Below are positions 25,853 to 34,218 of a stretch of 64,000 nucleotides of DNA, one piece after another; position 1 is the first letter of the stretch, and each line of letters opens with the position of its first letter. A program made the translations under genes and the position numbers. Source of the DNA: Flavilitoribacter nigricans DSM 23189 = NBRC 102662 (lineage in GTDB: Bacteria > Bacteroidota > Bacteroidia > Chitinophagales > Saprospiraceae); the NCBI RefSeq assembly GCF_002646595.1, contig NZ_PDUD01000048.1, positions 1-64,000 of the forward strand, written 5' to 3'. The notes under the pieces were generated by a model that was not told the DNA's origin, did no database searches, and saw nothing but the letters and a program-made list of their open reading frames with translations.

Positions 25853-26289
25853 GCCAGATTTATTTTTACAGCATTAAGCTCCACCAATACCGGAAATATC
25901 CTTAAATGTTCTTCAGCGGGACCATTTTGCACTATCCCATATTTAGTAAATTCACTTCCATGTGCCGGACACTGAAGACGATCTCCATAAACCTCCAACT
26001 CAGTACCCTGATGGGTACATTTCATTAATAGGGCTTGATATTCAGAAGCAGAAAGGCGATAAACACAAATTGGATAGGCCAATGCCTTGTGTTGCACCAC
26101 AACATAGTGTCTGAATTTTAGCTCTTTTTGCCTGGTAAGCACAAAAGCATCCAGCGGGATTTCGAGATAACTCCCTTTCAGTTTTCCAGTCAGATATTTG
26201 GTCCCGGTGCAGCTTTCCATGAATGGAACGGCCCCAAGGAAACTCAGGCAACTCCATCCACAGGTTTTTATAAAATCTTGACGATGCAT
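25849..26289 (-). CDS. Rieske [2Fe-2S] protein, lipoprotein or membrane-anchored
   Basis: 146 residues from ATG 26289 (TTG at 26298 is less likely). A twin-arginine-like or lipid-anchored N-terminus (ICGWSCL..., FMESCTG) precedes the iron-sulphur ligands CTHQG and CPAHGSEF, spaced as in Rieske domains (two Cys, two His). It could carry electrons to or from the di-haem protein encoded immediately upstream. It overlaps the porin gene by 4 bases and follows the DUF1111 gene by 9, so all three are one operon. It is not fused to any oxygenase domain. Confidence 0.85.
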   Translation of the reverse strand: MHRQDFIKTCGWSCLSFLGAVPFMESCTGTKYLTGKLKGSYLEIPLDAFVLTRQKELKFRHYVVVQHKALAYPICVYRLSASEYQALLMKCTHQGTELEVYGDRLQCPAHGSEFTKYGIVQNGPAEEHLRIFPVLVELNAVKINLA

Positions 26290-26298
26290 AGGTGTCAA

Positions 26299-27495
26299 TT
26301 AAAGGGATTCAAGAAATGTAAGTAGCGCTGACTTTTCTATAGTGGATAAAGCCTCAAACAGGTCTCTGGCCATTTTAGCCTCACCTCCGTGCAGTAGAAT
26401 GGCTTCTTCTATACTCCGGGCTCTGCCATCGTGTAACAGAAAATATTCCCGGCCCTGAGAATCCGGAGATAGGCCCAAGCCCCAAAGAGGGGGAGTTCTC
26501 CATTCGAAAGTTTCCGCAGAACCTTCGGTTACTCCATCGTCCAATGCCGGCCCCATATCGTGTAACAACAGATCGGTATAGGGGAAAAAAGTCTTGTTTG
26601 ACAAAGCGGAAATATCCGAATGGGGTGTGGTCCATTGCGGTATATGGCAGGAATTGCATTGTATACTATGGAAAATGTCCCGTCCTTGCATTACTTGATC
26701 GCCATCGGGGCCTCTCTGAATTGGGGCTTTTAAGGTTCTTAGATAAAGAACTACATCTCTAACCGTTTGATCCGTTACCTCAGGGTCGATAGTCAGGCCC
26801 GACGCGACATCCACCGGTTCAAAAGTGGAGGTAACACCCATATCCTGATTGTAAGCGGTAACCGTTTGTTGAAGCAGATCAATGGCAGCAGCTTTTTTCC
26901 CAAATCTGCCGAGATACCGATTATCTTTTGATTGGTGATACCACTGTACTATAAAATAGTCTGGAGGAATTACATACTGAGGCACCCCGGAAATTCCGTC
27001 CTTATCCAGGTCATCAGGATCAGCATTATTTAAGATTTGCTGATCGGTCAAAGCAGCCAACAATCCCAAACCTGTTACTGCCGGGGGAGTAAACCGGGTA
27101 TGGGGAAGGCTATCCGGCAGCCATTCCGGCTGATGGCCCGGGATGGCCCGGTTTTGCAATTGTGGCCCTCCAATGGAGACATCGGGTAAAGCGTTGGGTT
27201 CAGTTTGCCCAAAGCGAACGAGCGTGGTAAATGGATGTCCTTTCCCATCGCCTATATGACAGCTTCCACAGGACGTAGCCACAAATAAAGGCCCCAAGCC
27301 ATTTTGTGCGGTAAAAATCTCATCATTGAAAGCAATATCTCCCGCCAAAAATTGACTTTGTTCAGAAAAGGATAATCCCTCTATTGGACCGTCAAGCAAT
27401 TCATCTTCCGGTGGGCTTCCGGGGATGATTTTTTCACAGGCTCCCCAAAGAAAAAAAATTCCTGATGTGAGGAGTATCAATATTCTCTTTTTCAT
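26299..27495 (-). CDS. Di-haem c-type cytochrome / oxidoreductase (DUF1111 family)
   Basis: 398 residues with a lipoprotein signal (WGACEK). Two CxxCH haem sites are present: CGSCH (about residue 76) and CNSCH (about residue 281), plus the conserved HDMGP and TPPLWGLG segments of the DUF1111 di-haem oxidoreductases. Related proteins are linked with iron uptake or periplasmic peroxidase-like reactions. It is the first gene of the Rieske-porin operon. A DtxR-like box lies 39 bases upstream of the start, consistent with iron or manganese control. Confidence 0.85.
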   Translation of the reverse strand: MKKRILILLTSGIFFLWGACEKIIPGSPPEDELLDGPIEGLSFSEQSQFLAGDIAFNDEIFTAQNGLGPLFVATSCGSCHIGDGKGHPFTTLVRFGQTEPNALPDVSIGGPQLQNRAIPGHQPEWLPDSLPHTRFTPPAVTGLGLLAALTDQQILNNADPDDLDKDGISGVPQYVIPPDYFIVQWYHQSKDNRYLGRFGKKAAAIDLLQQTVTAYNQDMGVTSTFEPVDVASGLTIDPEVTDQTVRDVVLYLRTLKAPIQRGPDGDQVMQGRDIFHSIQCNSCHIPQWTTPHSDISALSNKTFFPYTDLLLHDMGPALDDGVTEGSAETFEWRTPPLWGLGLSPDSQGREYFLLHDGRARSIEEAILLHGGEAKMARDLFEALSTIEKSALLTFLESL

Positions 27496-27533
27496 AGGGG
27501 GTATTATTTTTTTAGTTTGATAAAATTAATAAT

Positions 27534-27547
27534 TTAGATTAGTCTAA
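27534..27547 (-). promoter_or_regulatory. DtxR/IdeR-like operator upstream of the di-haem operon
   Basis: TTAGATTAGTCTAA is an almost perfect palindrome (12 of 14 bases pair) and closely resembles the iron-box consensus TTAGGTTAGCCTAA of DtxR-type repressors. It lies 39 bases upstream of the di-haem gene start, where a promoter is expected. Other explanations are chance or a MerR-type site. Confidence 0.5.
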
Positions 27548-27656
27548 CAAAATTATTTCACCCTTTTAATCGCACCTGTTACTTTTTCCATTTTTCCTGT
27601 CCTTCCTGCATAGATATTTTTCAACTAATTCCTAAACAATTCAACAAGAAAAACAA

Positions 27657-27724
27657 TGAGAACCATAAATCTCATTCTGTTCTTCGGCTTACTGCTAGCC
27701 ACTTCCTACTCCCGAATCTACTCT
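27657..27724 (+). pseudogene. 5' end of an exported-protein gene, severed by the 320-bp duplication
   Basis: ATG at 27657 opens a frame starting MRTINLILFFGLLLATS, a clear signal peptide, but after about 22 codons it meets the copy of the methyltransferase sequence at 27725 and is out of frame with it. The original gene body has therefore been lost. An A-rich purine stretch precedes the ATG. Confidence 0.5.
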
Positions 27725-28056
27725 ATATTGGTTCCTGGCCGATTCCGGCAGAAACGAATGGCATCCTGGCTACCTTTGCCCTGGAAATGATACCTGAATA
27801 CGATGCCGTGATCCAGCGAATTGCCGGAACCTTATTACCTGGACAACGTTTGGCATTGCTGGGGCTTAAGCATCCGGAAAAATGGCCGGACTGGATTATT
27901 GAAGTTGGTATATGGCTGAATAAACCTTTTGGAGTAAACAGGGAATATGAATCTTTACAACCGTGGAAACCGGTTCAACAACACATGAATGTTTTAAAAT
28001 TTAAAGAAATATATTTTGGTGCGGCCTACATTTGCGTCGGTGAATTGCCCCTATGA
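27725..28056 (+). pseudogene. Partial methyltransferase copy (320-bp direct repeat, copy 2)
   Basis: 27725-28044 matches 24267-24586 with scattered base changes and no indels. The frame beginning at 27787 reads MIPEYDAVIQRIAG and ends at 28056. The SAM-binding N-terminal half is missing, so no methyltransferase activity is expected. The right border of the copy coincides with the left arm of a transcription terminator at 28044. Confidence 0.75.
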
Positions 28057-28068
28057 GGGCAATTTTTA
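28044..28068 (+). terminator. Rho-independent terminator
   Basis: ATTGCCC (28044-28050), a six-base loop, GGGCAAT (28057-28063) and a T-run: a textbook hairpin plus T-tract closing the methyltransferase fragment, before the mercury genes. Confidence 0.75.
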
Positions 28069-28111
28069 TATAATTAAACAGCTTTTTCGTAGTGGGCGTG
28101 TTAAACATTAA

Positions 28112-28127
28112 TTAAGTAATTGCTTAA
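28112..28127. promoter_or_regulatory. Palindrome upstream of the mercury genes, candidate operator
   Basis: TTAAG-TAATTG-CTTAA (14 of 16 bases symmetric) lies 28 bases before the merTP start, in AT-rich DNA. A dyad of this size could be bound by an ArsR/SmtB-type or other dimeric regulator; no ArsR or MerR gene is present in the locus, only a CsoR-like gene downstream. Confidence 0.4.
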
Positions 28128-28154
28128 ATAATTAAAGAGGTTAAAATATTTGAT

Positions 28155-28787
28155 ATGAAGACACAAGGATCATCAGGAAAATGGGCGGGAACTGGGCTTT
28201 TAGTCGCTATCACCGCTTCTCTTTGTTGCATAACTCCCGTCCTGGCTTTATTGGCCGGAACAAGCGGCATTGCTGCTACTTTTTCTTTTCTGGAACCTGC
28301 CAGACCTTATTTGATCGGCCTAACCATAGCGATATTGGGATTTGCCTGGTATCAGAAATTGAAGCCGGTAAATGCCGAAGCCATTGATTGCGATTGTGAA
28401 GAGGACGGCAAGCCTTCCTTTTGGCAGTCTAAATCTTTCTTGGGCATTGTCACTGCCTTTGCCCTGCTTATGTTAGCTTTTCCAAACTATGCTCACCTAT
28501 TCTATCCGGAGAATAACAAGGCCGAAGTTATGATTATCAAAGAGGCCGATATTGAAACGGTTACACTTGGTGTTTCCGGTATGACTTGCACCGGCTGCGA
28601 GGAACACATTAAGCATGCCGTGACGGAATTGCCCGGCATAATTGAAGTGGAAGCAAGTTATGAGGCTGCTAATACTACGGTGAAATTTGATAAAACAAAA
28701 TCCTCATTGGAGGAAATCAAAGCCGCTATCAACTCAACCGGGTATAAAGTCAAAGAAGATCAAATAGGAGAATTCCGGGAAGACTAA
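28155..28787 (+). CDS. MerT-MerP fusion: mercuric ion transport protein
   Basis: 210 residues. Residues 1-~115 form a MerT-like membrane part with three helices and the Cys pair of the first helix (ASLCCITPVLALL). The C-terminal part, about residue 138 onwards, is a periplasmic MerP-type HMA domain with Cys145 and Cys148 in GMTCTGC. Such MerTP fusions take Hg2+ through the inner membrane to MerA in the cytoplasm. In this location it lies directly before merA, separated only by an HMA remnant. An additional Cys pair (DCDCEE) at about residues 78-80 may help transfer. Confidence 0.85.
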   Translation: MKTQGSSGKWAGTGLLVAITASLCCITPVLALLAGTSGIAATFSFLEPARPYLIGLTIAILGFAWYQKLKPVNAEAIDCDCEEDGKPSFWQSKSFLGIVTAFALLMLAFPNYAHLFYPENNKAEVMIIKEADIETVTLGVSGMTCTGCEEHIKHAVTELPGIIEVEASYEAANTTVKFDKTKSSLEEIKAAINSTGYKVKEDQIGEFRED

Positions 28788-28872
28788 TGCAAAAGCCGTT
28801 ATAAAGGTCATCGAAGATACCGGCTATAAGGCGGAAGTGATGAAAGATGAGCAAACAAAAGATAAGCCATGA
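28786..28872 (+). pseudogene. Remnant of an HMA (MerP-like) domain
   Basis: A 28-codon frame from 28786 to the stop at 28870-28872 reads ...AVIKVIEDTGYKAEV..., exactly how the last strand and helix of an HMA domain end. There is no start codon of its own and the CxxC part is absent. It abuts the merTP stop and overlaps the first bases of merA. It is probably left over from an extra HMA gene or domain deleted between merTP and merA. Confidence 0.6.
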
Positions 28873-30566
28873 TTCTCAAAAACCACTCACATCAAAAGAA
28901 GAATAAACCAGAAAACGATATGCAGGAAGTTACCTTTGAGATCACAGGAATGACCTGTGATCATTGTGCAGCAAGCATCGAAAAGCGATTTGCGGAAGTG
29001 GATGGTATGATCGGAAAAAGAGTAAGTTATCAAGAAGGGCAAGGCCACTTCACTTTTGACCCTTCAAAATTATCCAAGGAGACGATCATCAATACGATCA
29101 ATAAAGGGAATTACCGTGCTGTGGGAGAAGTAGAAAGCACCAATAGAAGCGCCAGCAGTAACCAATATGACCTGATTATTATTGGTGGCGGTTCCGCGGC
29201 ATTTTCAGCGGCTATCCAGGCTAATGAACTAAAACTAAACACCCTTCTGATTAATGGAGGCCTGCCCTTGGGAGGAACCTGTGTCAATGTCGGTTGTGTG
29301 CCCTCTAAACACCTGATCAGAGCTGCCGAACAGGTACACCGGGCTGCACATTCTCCTTTTAGGGGTATAGCAGGAGCAATGCCCGTTTTGGATTACCAAA
29401 CCATTATCCGGCAAAAGAAAGAGCTGGTAAGCGAGTTGCAACAGAAGAAATACGGCGATATTGCTAAAAGGTTGGAATTTGTAAAAGTACTGAAAGGATG
29501 GGCCACCTTTCTTGACCCTAAAACAGTACAAGTTGGTGAGCAAAACTATACGGCTATCAAATTTTTAATTGCTACCGGAGCCACGACAAACATTCCCGAT
29601 ATTGAAGGTTTGGAAGAGGTTGGATATCTCACCAATGAATCACTTTTTGAGCAGGAAGTTCAACCACAAAGTTTAACCATTTTCGGAGCCGGGTATATTG
29701 CTTTGGAGATTGCTCAGGCTTTCCACCGGCTGGGTAGCAAGGTACGCATTATTCACCGTTCTGAACGCATTCTCCGTTCGCAAATGGCTGACCTCACGGA
29801 TGAGTTGACCCACTATCTGCAAGAAGAAGGCATTGAAATCATCACGAATGTCAAAGTCGATAAAGTGGAACGCTCTGATTCTGACATCCAAATTTTCGGG
29901 AAGGATGCAGATGGAAAAACAGTACAGTTCACAGAAAACGGGCAATTAGCGGTAGCCACCGGTATTCGCCCCAATACCTTTCAACTGGGCATTGAAAACA
30001 CTGGTCTTGAACTGGATAAAAAGGGCTTTATCAAAGTAGATATCCGACAGCAAACTAACGTGCCCCATATATACGCTGCAGGAGATTGTGCCGATACACC
30101 GGCCTTTGTTTACACCGCAGCCAAGGAAGGTAAACACGCAGTCAGCAATGCTTTCACCGGTCAGGTGATGGAAGCAGATTATTCCTCCCTCTCTTGGGTG
30201 GTATTCACTGACCCGCAAGTTGCAGGGGCCGGTATGGACGAAAGTGAAGCAGAAGCCAAAGAAATTCCCTTTGAAACTACCTCCTTGCCGTTAAGTGAAG
30301 TTCCTCGCTCCCAAGCTGCTTTGGACACCAGAGGTTTTATTAAACTGATCCGTAATCCGGAAACCGATCAGTTGCTTGGAGCCAGAATCCTGGCACCGGA
30401 AGGAGGCGAACTGGTGACGGCCTTAAGTCTCGCCATTAAATACAAGATACCGGTATCAGAATTAGCCGACCACTTGCATCCCTACTTGACCCTTTCAGAA
30501 GGAATAAAATTAGCCGCGATCACTTTTGAGAAAGATGTTGCGGAATTAAGTTGTTGTGCCGGTTAG
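28869..30566 (+). CDS. merA: Mercuric reductase with N-terminal HMA domain
   Basis: Reduces Hg2+ to volatile Hg0 with NADPH and FAD. 565 residues from ATG 28869; ATG 28920 would also give a protein that starts just before the HMA domain. HMA: GMTCDHC with Cys30 and Cys33. The redox-active pair is Cys138/Cys143 in GGTCVNVGCVPSK. FAD and NADPH binding segments are visible (IIGGGSAAFSAA; FGAGYIALEIAQAF). The C-terminal Cys562-Cys563 (SCCAG) passes Hg to the active site. The protein appears complete and likely functional. A short spacer separates it from the CsoR-like regulator. Confidence 0.95.
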   Translation: MILKNHSHQKKNKPENDMQEVTFEITGMTCDHCAASIEKRFAEVDGMIGKRVSYQEGQGHFTFDPSKLSKETIINTINKGNYRAVGEVESTNRSASSNQYDLIIIGGGSAAFSAAIQANELKLNTLLINGGLPLGGTCVNVGCVPSKHLIRAAEQVHRAAHSPFRGIAGAMPVLDYQTIIRQKKELVSELQQKKYGDIAKRLEFVKVLKGWATFLDPKTVQVGEQNYTAIKFLIATGATTNIPDIEGLEEVGYLTNESLFEQEVQPQSLTIFGAGYIALEIAQAFHRLGSKVRIIHRSERILRSQMADLTDELTHYLQEEGIEIITNVKVDKVERSDSDIQIFGKDADGKTVQFTENGQLAVATGIRPNTFQLGIENTGLELDKKGFIKVDIRQQTNVPHIYAAGDCADTPAFVYTAAKEGKHAVSNAFTGQVMEADYSSLSWVVFTDPQVAGAGMDESEAEAKEIPFETTSLPLSEVPRSQAALDTRGFIKLIRNPETDQLLGARILAPEGGELVTALSLAIKYKIPVSELADHLHPYLTLSEGIKLAAITFEKDVAELSCCAG

Positions 30567-30691
30567 TTTGCTTTCAGGAGTAGAGTCAGGAGGGGGTATG
30601 CTCATACAGACTCCATTGGATAGGCATTCTGACGCTCCTTAATCATTGAATATATCTTATCCCAAGATTCAAGCATAAAATCTGGAAACGT

Positions 30692-31075
30692 ATGGACCTA
30701 CCAAAAAATTTAACAAAGGACATTAAAACCCGCCTCCGAAGTATCGAAGGCCAGGTTCGTGGACTTATCAAGATGCTGGACGAAGACAAACAACCTGACC
30801 AGGTGCTTACCCAGTTCAAAGCTGTGCAAAAGGCATTGGACAAAACGCACTATTTGCTATTAGATGAAGTTTACCGGAAGGCGCTCGCCATAAAAATAGT
30901 TGAGACCGCAAATGCTTGTCCCGGAAACTGTGGTAATGAAGAGCAGATCGAATACATCAGACAACAATTTCCTGAGCTTGGACTGGACGACATTACCCGG
31001 AAAATGACAGAAATACTGTCGCTGAAAGAAAGGATCGATAATTTTAAAAATGGTGACTCACCACATAGTTTGTAA
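30692..31075 (+). CDS. CsoR/RcnR-family (DUF156) metal-sensing regulator lacking the usual ligands
   Basis: 127 residues, all-helical. The family segment RLRSIEGQVRGLIKMLDEDK is at residues 14-33. In copper sensors of this family the ligands are Cys-His-Cys; here the equivalent positions appear to be Pro35, Val60 and Ala64. A second motif, Cys76-Pro-Gly-Asn-Cys80, is present instead and might bind soft metal. It follows merA by 126 bases and precedes the HMA/TonB receptor operon, so it may regulate the mercury and HMA genes. No merR gene is present. Confidence 0.75.
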   Translation: MDLPKNLTKDIKTRLRSIEGQVRGLIKMLDEDKQPDQVLTQFKAVQKALDKTHYLLLDEVYRKALAIKIVETANACPGNCGNEEQIEYIRQQFPELGLDDITRKMTEILSLKERIDNFKNGDSPHSL

Positions 31076-31124
31076 ACCTGCTTTACCGATCAATTTTTTT
31101 CGCATAATTTTTTCCATTTCCTAC

Positions 31125-31157
31125 TTGCGGACCACCCTACCCCTCGGTTTATCTTTG
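31125..31157 (+). promoter_or_regulatory. Candidate promoter of the HMA protein / TonB receptor operon
   Basis: TTG at 31125-31127 and TATCTTTG at 31150-31157 with a 22-base spacer, a match to the Bacteroidota -33/-7 pattern (spacing slightly long). The ATG is 33 bases further on. Confidence 0.5.
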
Positions 31158-31190
31158 TACAGATTTTTACTAATCCACTAAAAGTTGCAA

Positions 31191-31586
31191 ATGATGAATC
31201 GACAAGTGATCCATTTCTCATCGGTAAGAAAAACAATTTTTATTGCGCTGCTCTGTTTGGGCAGTCTACTCCTCAGCCAGGAAATGAATGCGCAGGCAGA
31301 TCTAAAAGGTAAAAAGCAGGTCAGTGAGCAAACTGACAAGAAGACCACCAAGCTGGAGCTGACCGTTGCAGGCATGAGTTGCCAGGCAGGTTGTGCCGAC
31401 GGTATCGATCACCTGCTAAGCCGCCGGGAAGGAGTAGTCAAAAGCAATACGACTTATGCCACCGGCATTTCCTCTATATGGTATGACCAGGCCATTATTT
31501 CCGAAAAAGAGATCATTGAGTTGATCGGTAAGCGAGGATTCAAAGCTACCGTCAAAACCACCCAAACAAAGATCAAAGATCAATGA
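31191..31586 (+). CDS. Exported HMA-domain protein with a CxxxC site
   Basis: About 131 residues. The signal peptide (IFIALLCLGSLLLSQ, ends NAQA) is followed by a linker and an HMA domain reading VAGMSCQAGCADGID, i.e. Cys-x3-Cys instead of Cys-x2-Cys. The Cys spacing suggests an altered coordination of Hg or Cu; the fold looks intact to the end. Its stop overlaps the receptor start by 4 bases (ATGA), so the two are translationally coupled. It is likely a periplasmic metal carrier working with that receptor. Confidence 0.8.
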   Translation: MMNRQVIHFSSVRKTIFIALLCLGSLLLSQEMNAQADLKGKKQVSEQTDKKTTKLELTVAGMSCQAGCADGIDHLLSRREGVVKSNTTYATGISSIWYDQAIISEKEIIELIGKRGFKATVKTTQTKIKDQ

Positions 31587-34159
31587 AAGTCCGACAGCTG
31601 TTCACCAACAGGAAGTGCATCGTCATGCGAGGGGCTATTTGGGCATGGTTTCTGGGGCCGATATTTGTTTTCGGCCAGTCCGGTGTAATTGAGGGCCGGG
31701 TGATCGACGCCGAAACGGCTGCCCCCCTTTCCAGGGCTTCAGTAGTTATTGAAAGTGAATTCAGCGGTGTTTCGACGGATGCCGATGGCCATTTTCGCTT
31801 TACCGATCTCGCCGCGGGCGATTACTACCTGCAGGTGAGGTATTTAGGCTATCAATCTCAGACCCGTCTGGCGGTAATTGAGGCGGATGAGGCCATTACA
31901 CTCGATTTCGGATTGATCCCACTGGCAACGGCCCTGACTGAAGTGGTGATCTCTGCTCCCGAAACTGACCTACTGGAAGAACCCATTCCCTCCACAAAAA
32001 TCGGCGCCGGCCAGATCGAAAGACTTGCTGCTACCAATACTGCCGAGATCCTGGAGGAGATAGGAGGCGTATCGGTAGGCAGGGCCGGGAACTGGGGGTC
32101 TAAACCCTATTTCCAGGGGATGACCGACAGTCGGGTACTCCTCTTCATTGACGGGATCAAGACTACCCAATCCTGCCCGATGGGTATGGATGCCTGTACG
32201 GCGACGATCGAACCGGATATGATCAACAGTATGGACGTACAGGTAGGTCCGGGCAATGCTCAATTCGGTTCCGGGAATATGGGAGGTATTGTGAGCATCA
32301 ATACGATCGGAGCCCAATATCAATATCTGGAAGAATTCAGGGCCGAGGTGGAAGCCGTTGCCCGCGTACGCTCCGTGTCCGGTTCCCGCAGCGGTTTACT
32401 GGCTTTTAAAGGAGGAAATAAGACACTGGATTTTGCCCTCAGCGCCGGAGGTGGCAGGCACGGGAATTATAAGGTGCCCGATCCGGATAGATATACTCTT
32501 TTCCCCAACACGGAAATACCCAACAGTGGATTTGACAGCCGCTGGTTGCACCTTCACACCCGGTATCGCCCCGAGGCCGGTCAGGAAATTGCGCTGATCG
32601 GCCAGATCTACCGGGGAGAAAATATAGGTTGGCCCGCCAGAATGCCGGAAACTTACACTATTATTCCCGAGGAAAAAAGAGATCTGCTGGCCTTAAAGTA
32701 CCGCTGGGATTTCAATGGCCGAAATTTTAAAAAGCTGGAGGCGGTTTTGGGATACCAACCCATGTTTCACAACATGCTTAACCATGTTCCCGGTAATACA
32801 CGCTTTTTCGGGATCTCCCGGACCGATAATTACCAAAGTTCGGTAAAAGCCTTTTTTGCCCTTGGAGAACGTTCTCTGTTTACAGCCGGAGTCGACGGTT
32901 TTGTTTGGAAAATGAACGCAGAAAGGCAGACGATCACCGAGCAGGGAACGTCCCCGTTCGTAAACATTCTCAATCGGGGGAAATTACAGGAAGGGGGAAT
33001 CTTTTTGCTTAACCGGTATTTAGCCGGTGATCGCTTGACCATCGACGCCGGTCTGCGTCTAAATGCAGTATTTTCCGACGCCCGGCCCGATGCGACCGGA
33101 TTTTTAGCCGGAGGCTTGCAGGATAACCAAGAAATCTGGACCGGCAACTTCGCAGTTCTCTATCAACTCAATCGGCATATGGCTGTTTCCGCAGGTGTGG
33201 TCAAAGGCTTCAACGCTGCTACCCCGGTAGATCGTTTCCTGAGTGCACCCCAGTTGGATGGTTTTTACCATTACGGGAATCCGGAAATTCGACCGGAGAT
33301 AAATGTCAGCAAAACCATCAGTTGGAGAGGTATGAAAGATAAATGGAGCTGGAATCTCACTTATTTTCATAATCAACTTCGTGACCTAATCGAAAGACGT
33401 ATCGATAGCACCCAAACTGCTCCCATAGCCGGACTTAGAGGAGTGAAACGCGCCGTCAATATTCCCGAGGCAGTGATTAAGGGAGCGAGCGCCTACCTGG
33501 CTTTTTATATCACCCCGGCCCTTCAATCCTCCTTAACCATCTCCTATTTGCACGGACGAGATGGACAAGGCGGGAATCTACCCAATATCGCGCCGCTGGA
33601 ATTTAGTCCAAAAGTCACTTTTGAACATCCTGAGAAAAACCTCTGGGTGAGTTTAAGAGCCGACCTTGCGACCGGTCAGCACCGGTTCGCTCCGGCTTAT
33701 GGGGAAATCTCTACTCCGGCTTACGCGGCTTTTGGTCTGTCCGGTGGTGGAAAAATAACCGAGCAAGTGGAACTTTCACTGGGCATCAGCAACCTGTCCA
33801 ACCGCTTTTACCGGAGACACCTCAATCTGGCGCAATTACCGGAGCCTGGATTGAGTGTTTTCGCCACTGCCAAAGTGAACCTGTCAGTAATCGGACCTTC
33901 GAGCGAGGCACCTGGTTTAAAGGGCGCGCGCCTGGTGACTATTCGCATCGAAGGTATGGCCTGTCAGTTCTGCGCCAAAACCGTCCGCGAACGCTCGGAA
34001 GCTTTACCGCAGGTGATCCAGGCCATCGTCCACCTGGAAGATGGAAAAGCCGCCGTTATCGTCGGCCGGAAGGCCTCGCTGGAAGCATTACTCGAAGCGA
34101 TACGCAGAGCAGGTTTTGGGGCTCAGGTATTATCGGTTGAAGATTATACGCCCTCATAA
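31583..34159 (+). CDS. TonB-dependent receptor with a C-terminal HMA domain
   Basis: 858 residues. After a signal segment comes a CarboxypepD-like domain (residues ~36-115: IEGRVIDAETAAPLSRASVV), a plug (FQGMTDSRVLLFIDGIK and CPMGMDAC, possible soft-metal ligands) and a 22-strand-type barrel ending near residue 775. The last 75 residues (784-858) form an HMA domain with Cys794 and Cys797 in GMACQFC. In outer-membrane barrels the C-terminus faces the periplasm, so the HMA domain could receive metal passing the receptor and hand it to the coupled CxxxC protein. This domain combination is unusual. Alternative: an accidental C-terminal fusion. Confidence 0.8.
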   Translation: MKVRQLFTNRKCIVMRGAIWAWFLGPIFVFGQSGVIEGRVIDAETAAPLSRASVVIESEFSGVSTDADGHFRFTDLAAGDYYLQVRYLGYQSQTRLAVIEADEAITLDFGLIPLATALTEVVISAPETDLLEEPIPSTKIGAGQIERLAATNTAEILEEIGGVSVGRAGNWGSKPYFQGMTDSRVLLFIDGIKTTQSCPMGMDACTATIEPDMINSMDVQVGPGNAQFGSGNMGGIVSINTIGAQYQYLEEFRAEVEAVARVRSVSGSRSGLLAFKGGNKTLDFALSAGGGRHGNYKVPDPDRYTLFPNTEIPNSGFDSRWLHLHTRYRPEAGQEIALIGQIYRGENIGWPARMPETYTIIPEEKRDLLALKYRWDFNGRNFKKLEAVLGYQPMFHNMLNHVPGNTRFFGISRTDNYQSSVKAFFALGERSLFTAGVDGFVWKMNAERQTITEQGTSPFVNILNRGKLQEGGIFLLNRYLAGDRLTIDAGLRLNAVFSDARPDATGFLAGGLQDNQEIWTGNFAVLYQLNRHMAVSAGVVKGFNAATPVDRFLSAPQLDGFYHYGNPEIRPEINVSKTISWRGMKDKWSWNLTYFHNQLRDLIERRIDSTQTAPIAGLRGVKRAVNIPEAVIKGASAYLAFYITPALQSSLTISYLHGRDGQGGNLPNIAPLEFSPKVTFEHPEKNLWVSLRADLATGQHRFAPAYGEISTPAYAAFGLSGGGKITEQVELSLGISNLSNRFYRRHLNLAQLPEPGLSVFATAKVNLSVIGPSSEAPGLKGARLVTIRIEGMACQFCAKTVRERSEALPQVIQAIVHLEDGKAAVIVGRKASLEALLEAIRRAGFGAQVLSVEDYTPS

Positions 34160-34218
34160 GAAGACATCGAGAACCAGAGAGCTTCTCATTTACATCGACG
34201 TTAAATGTAAACAATTTC

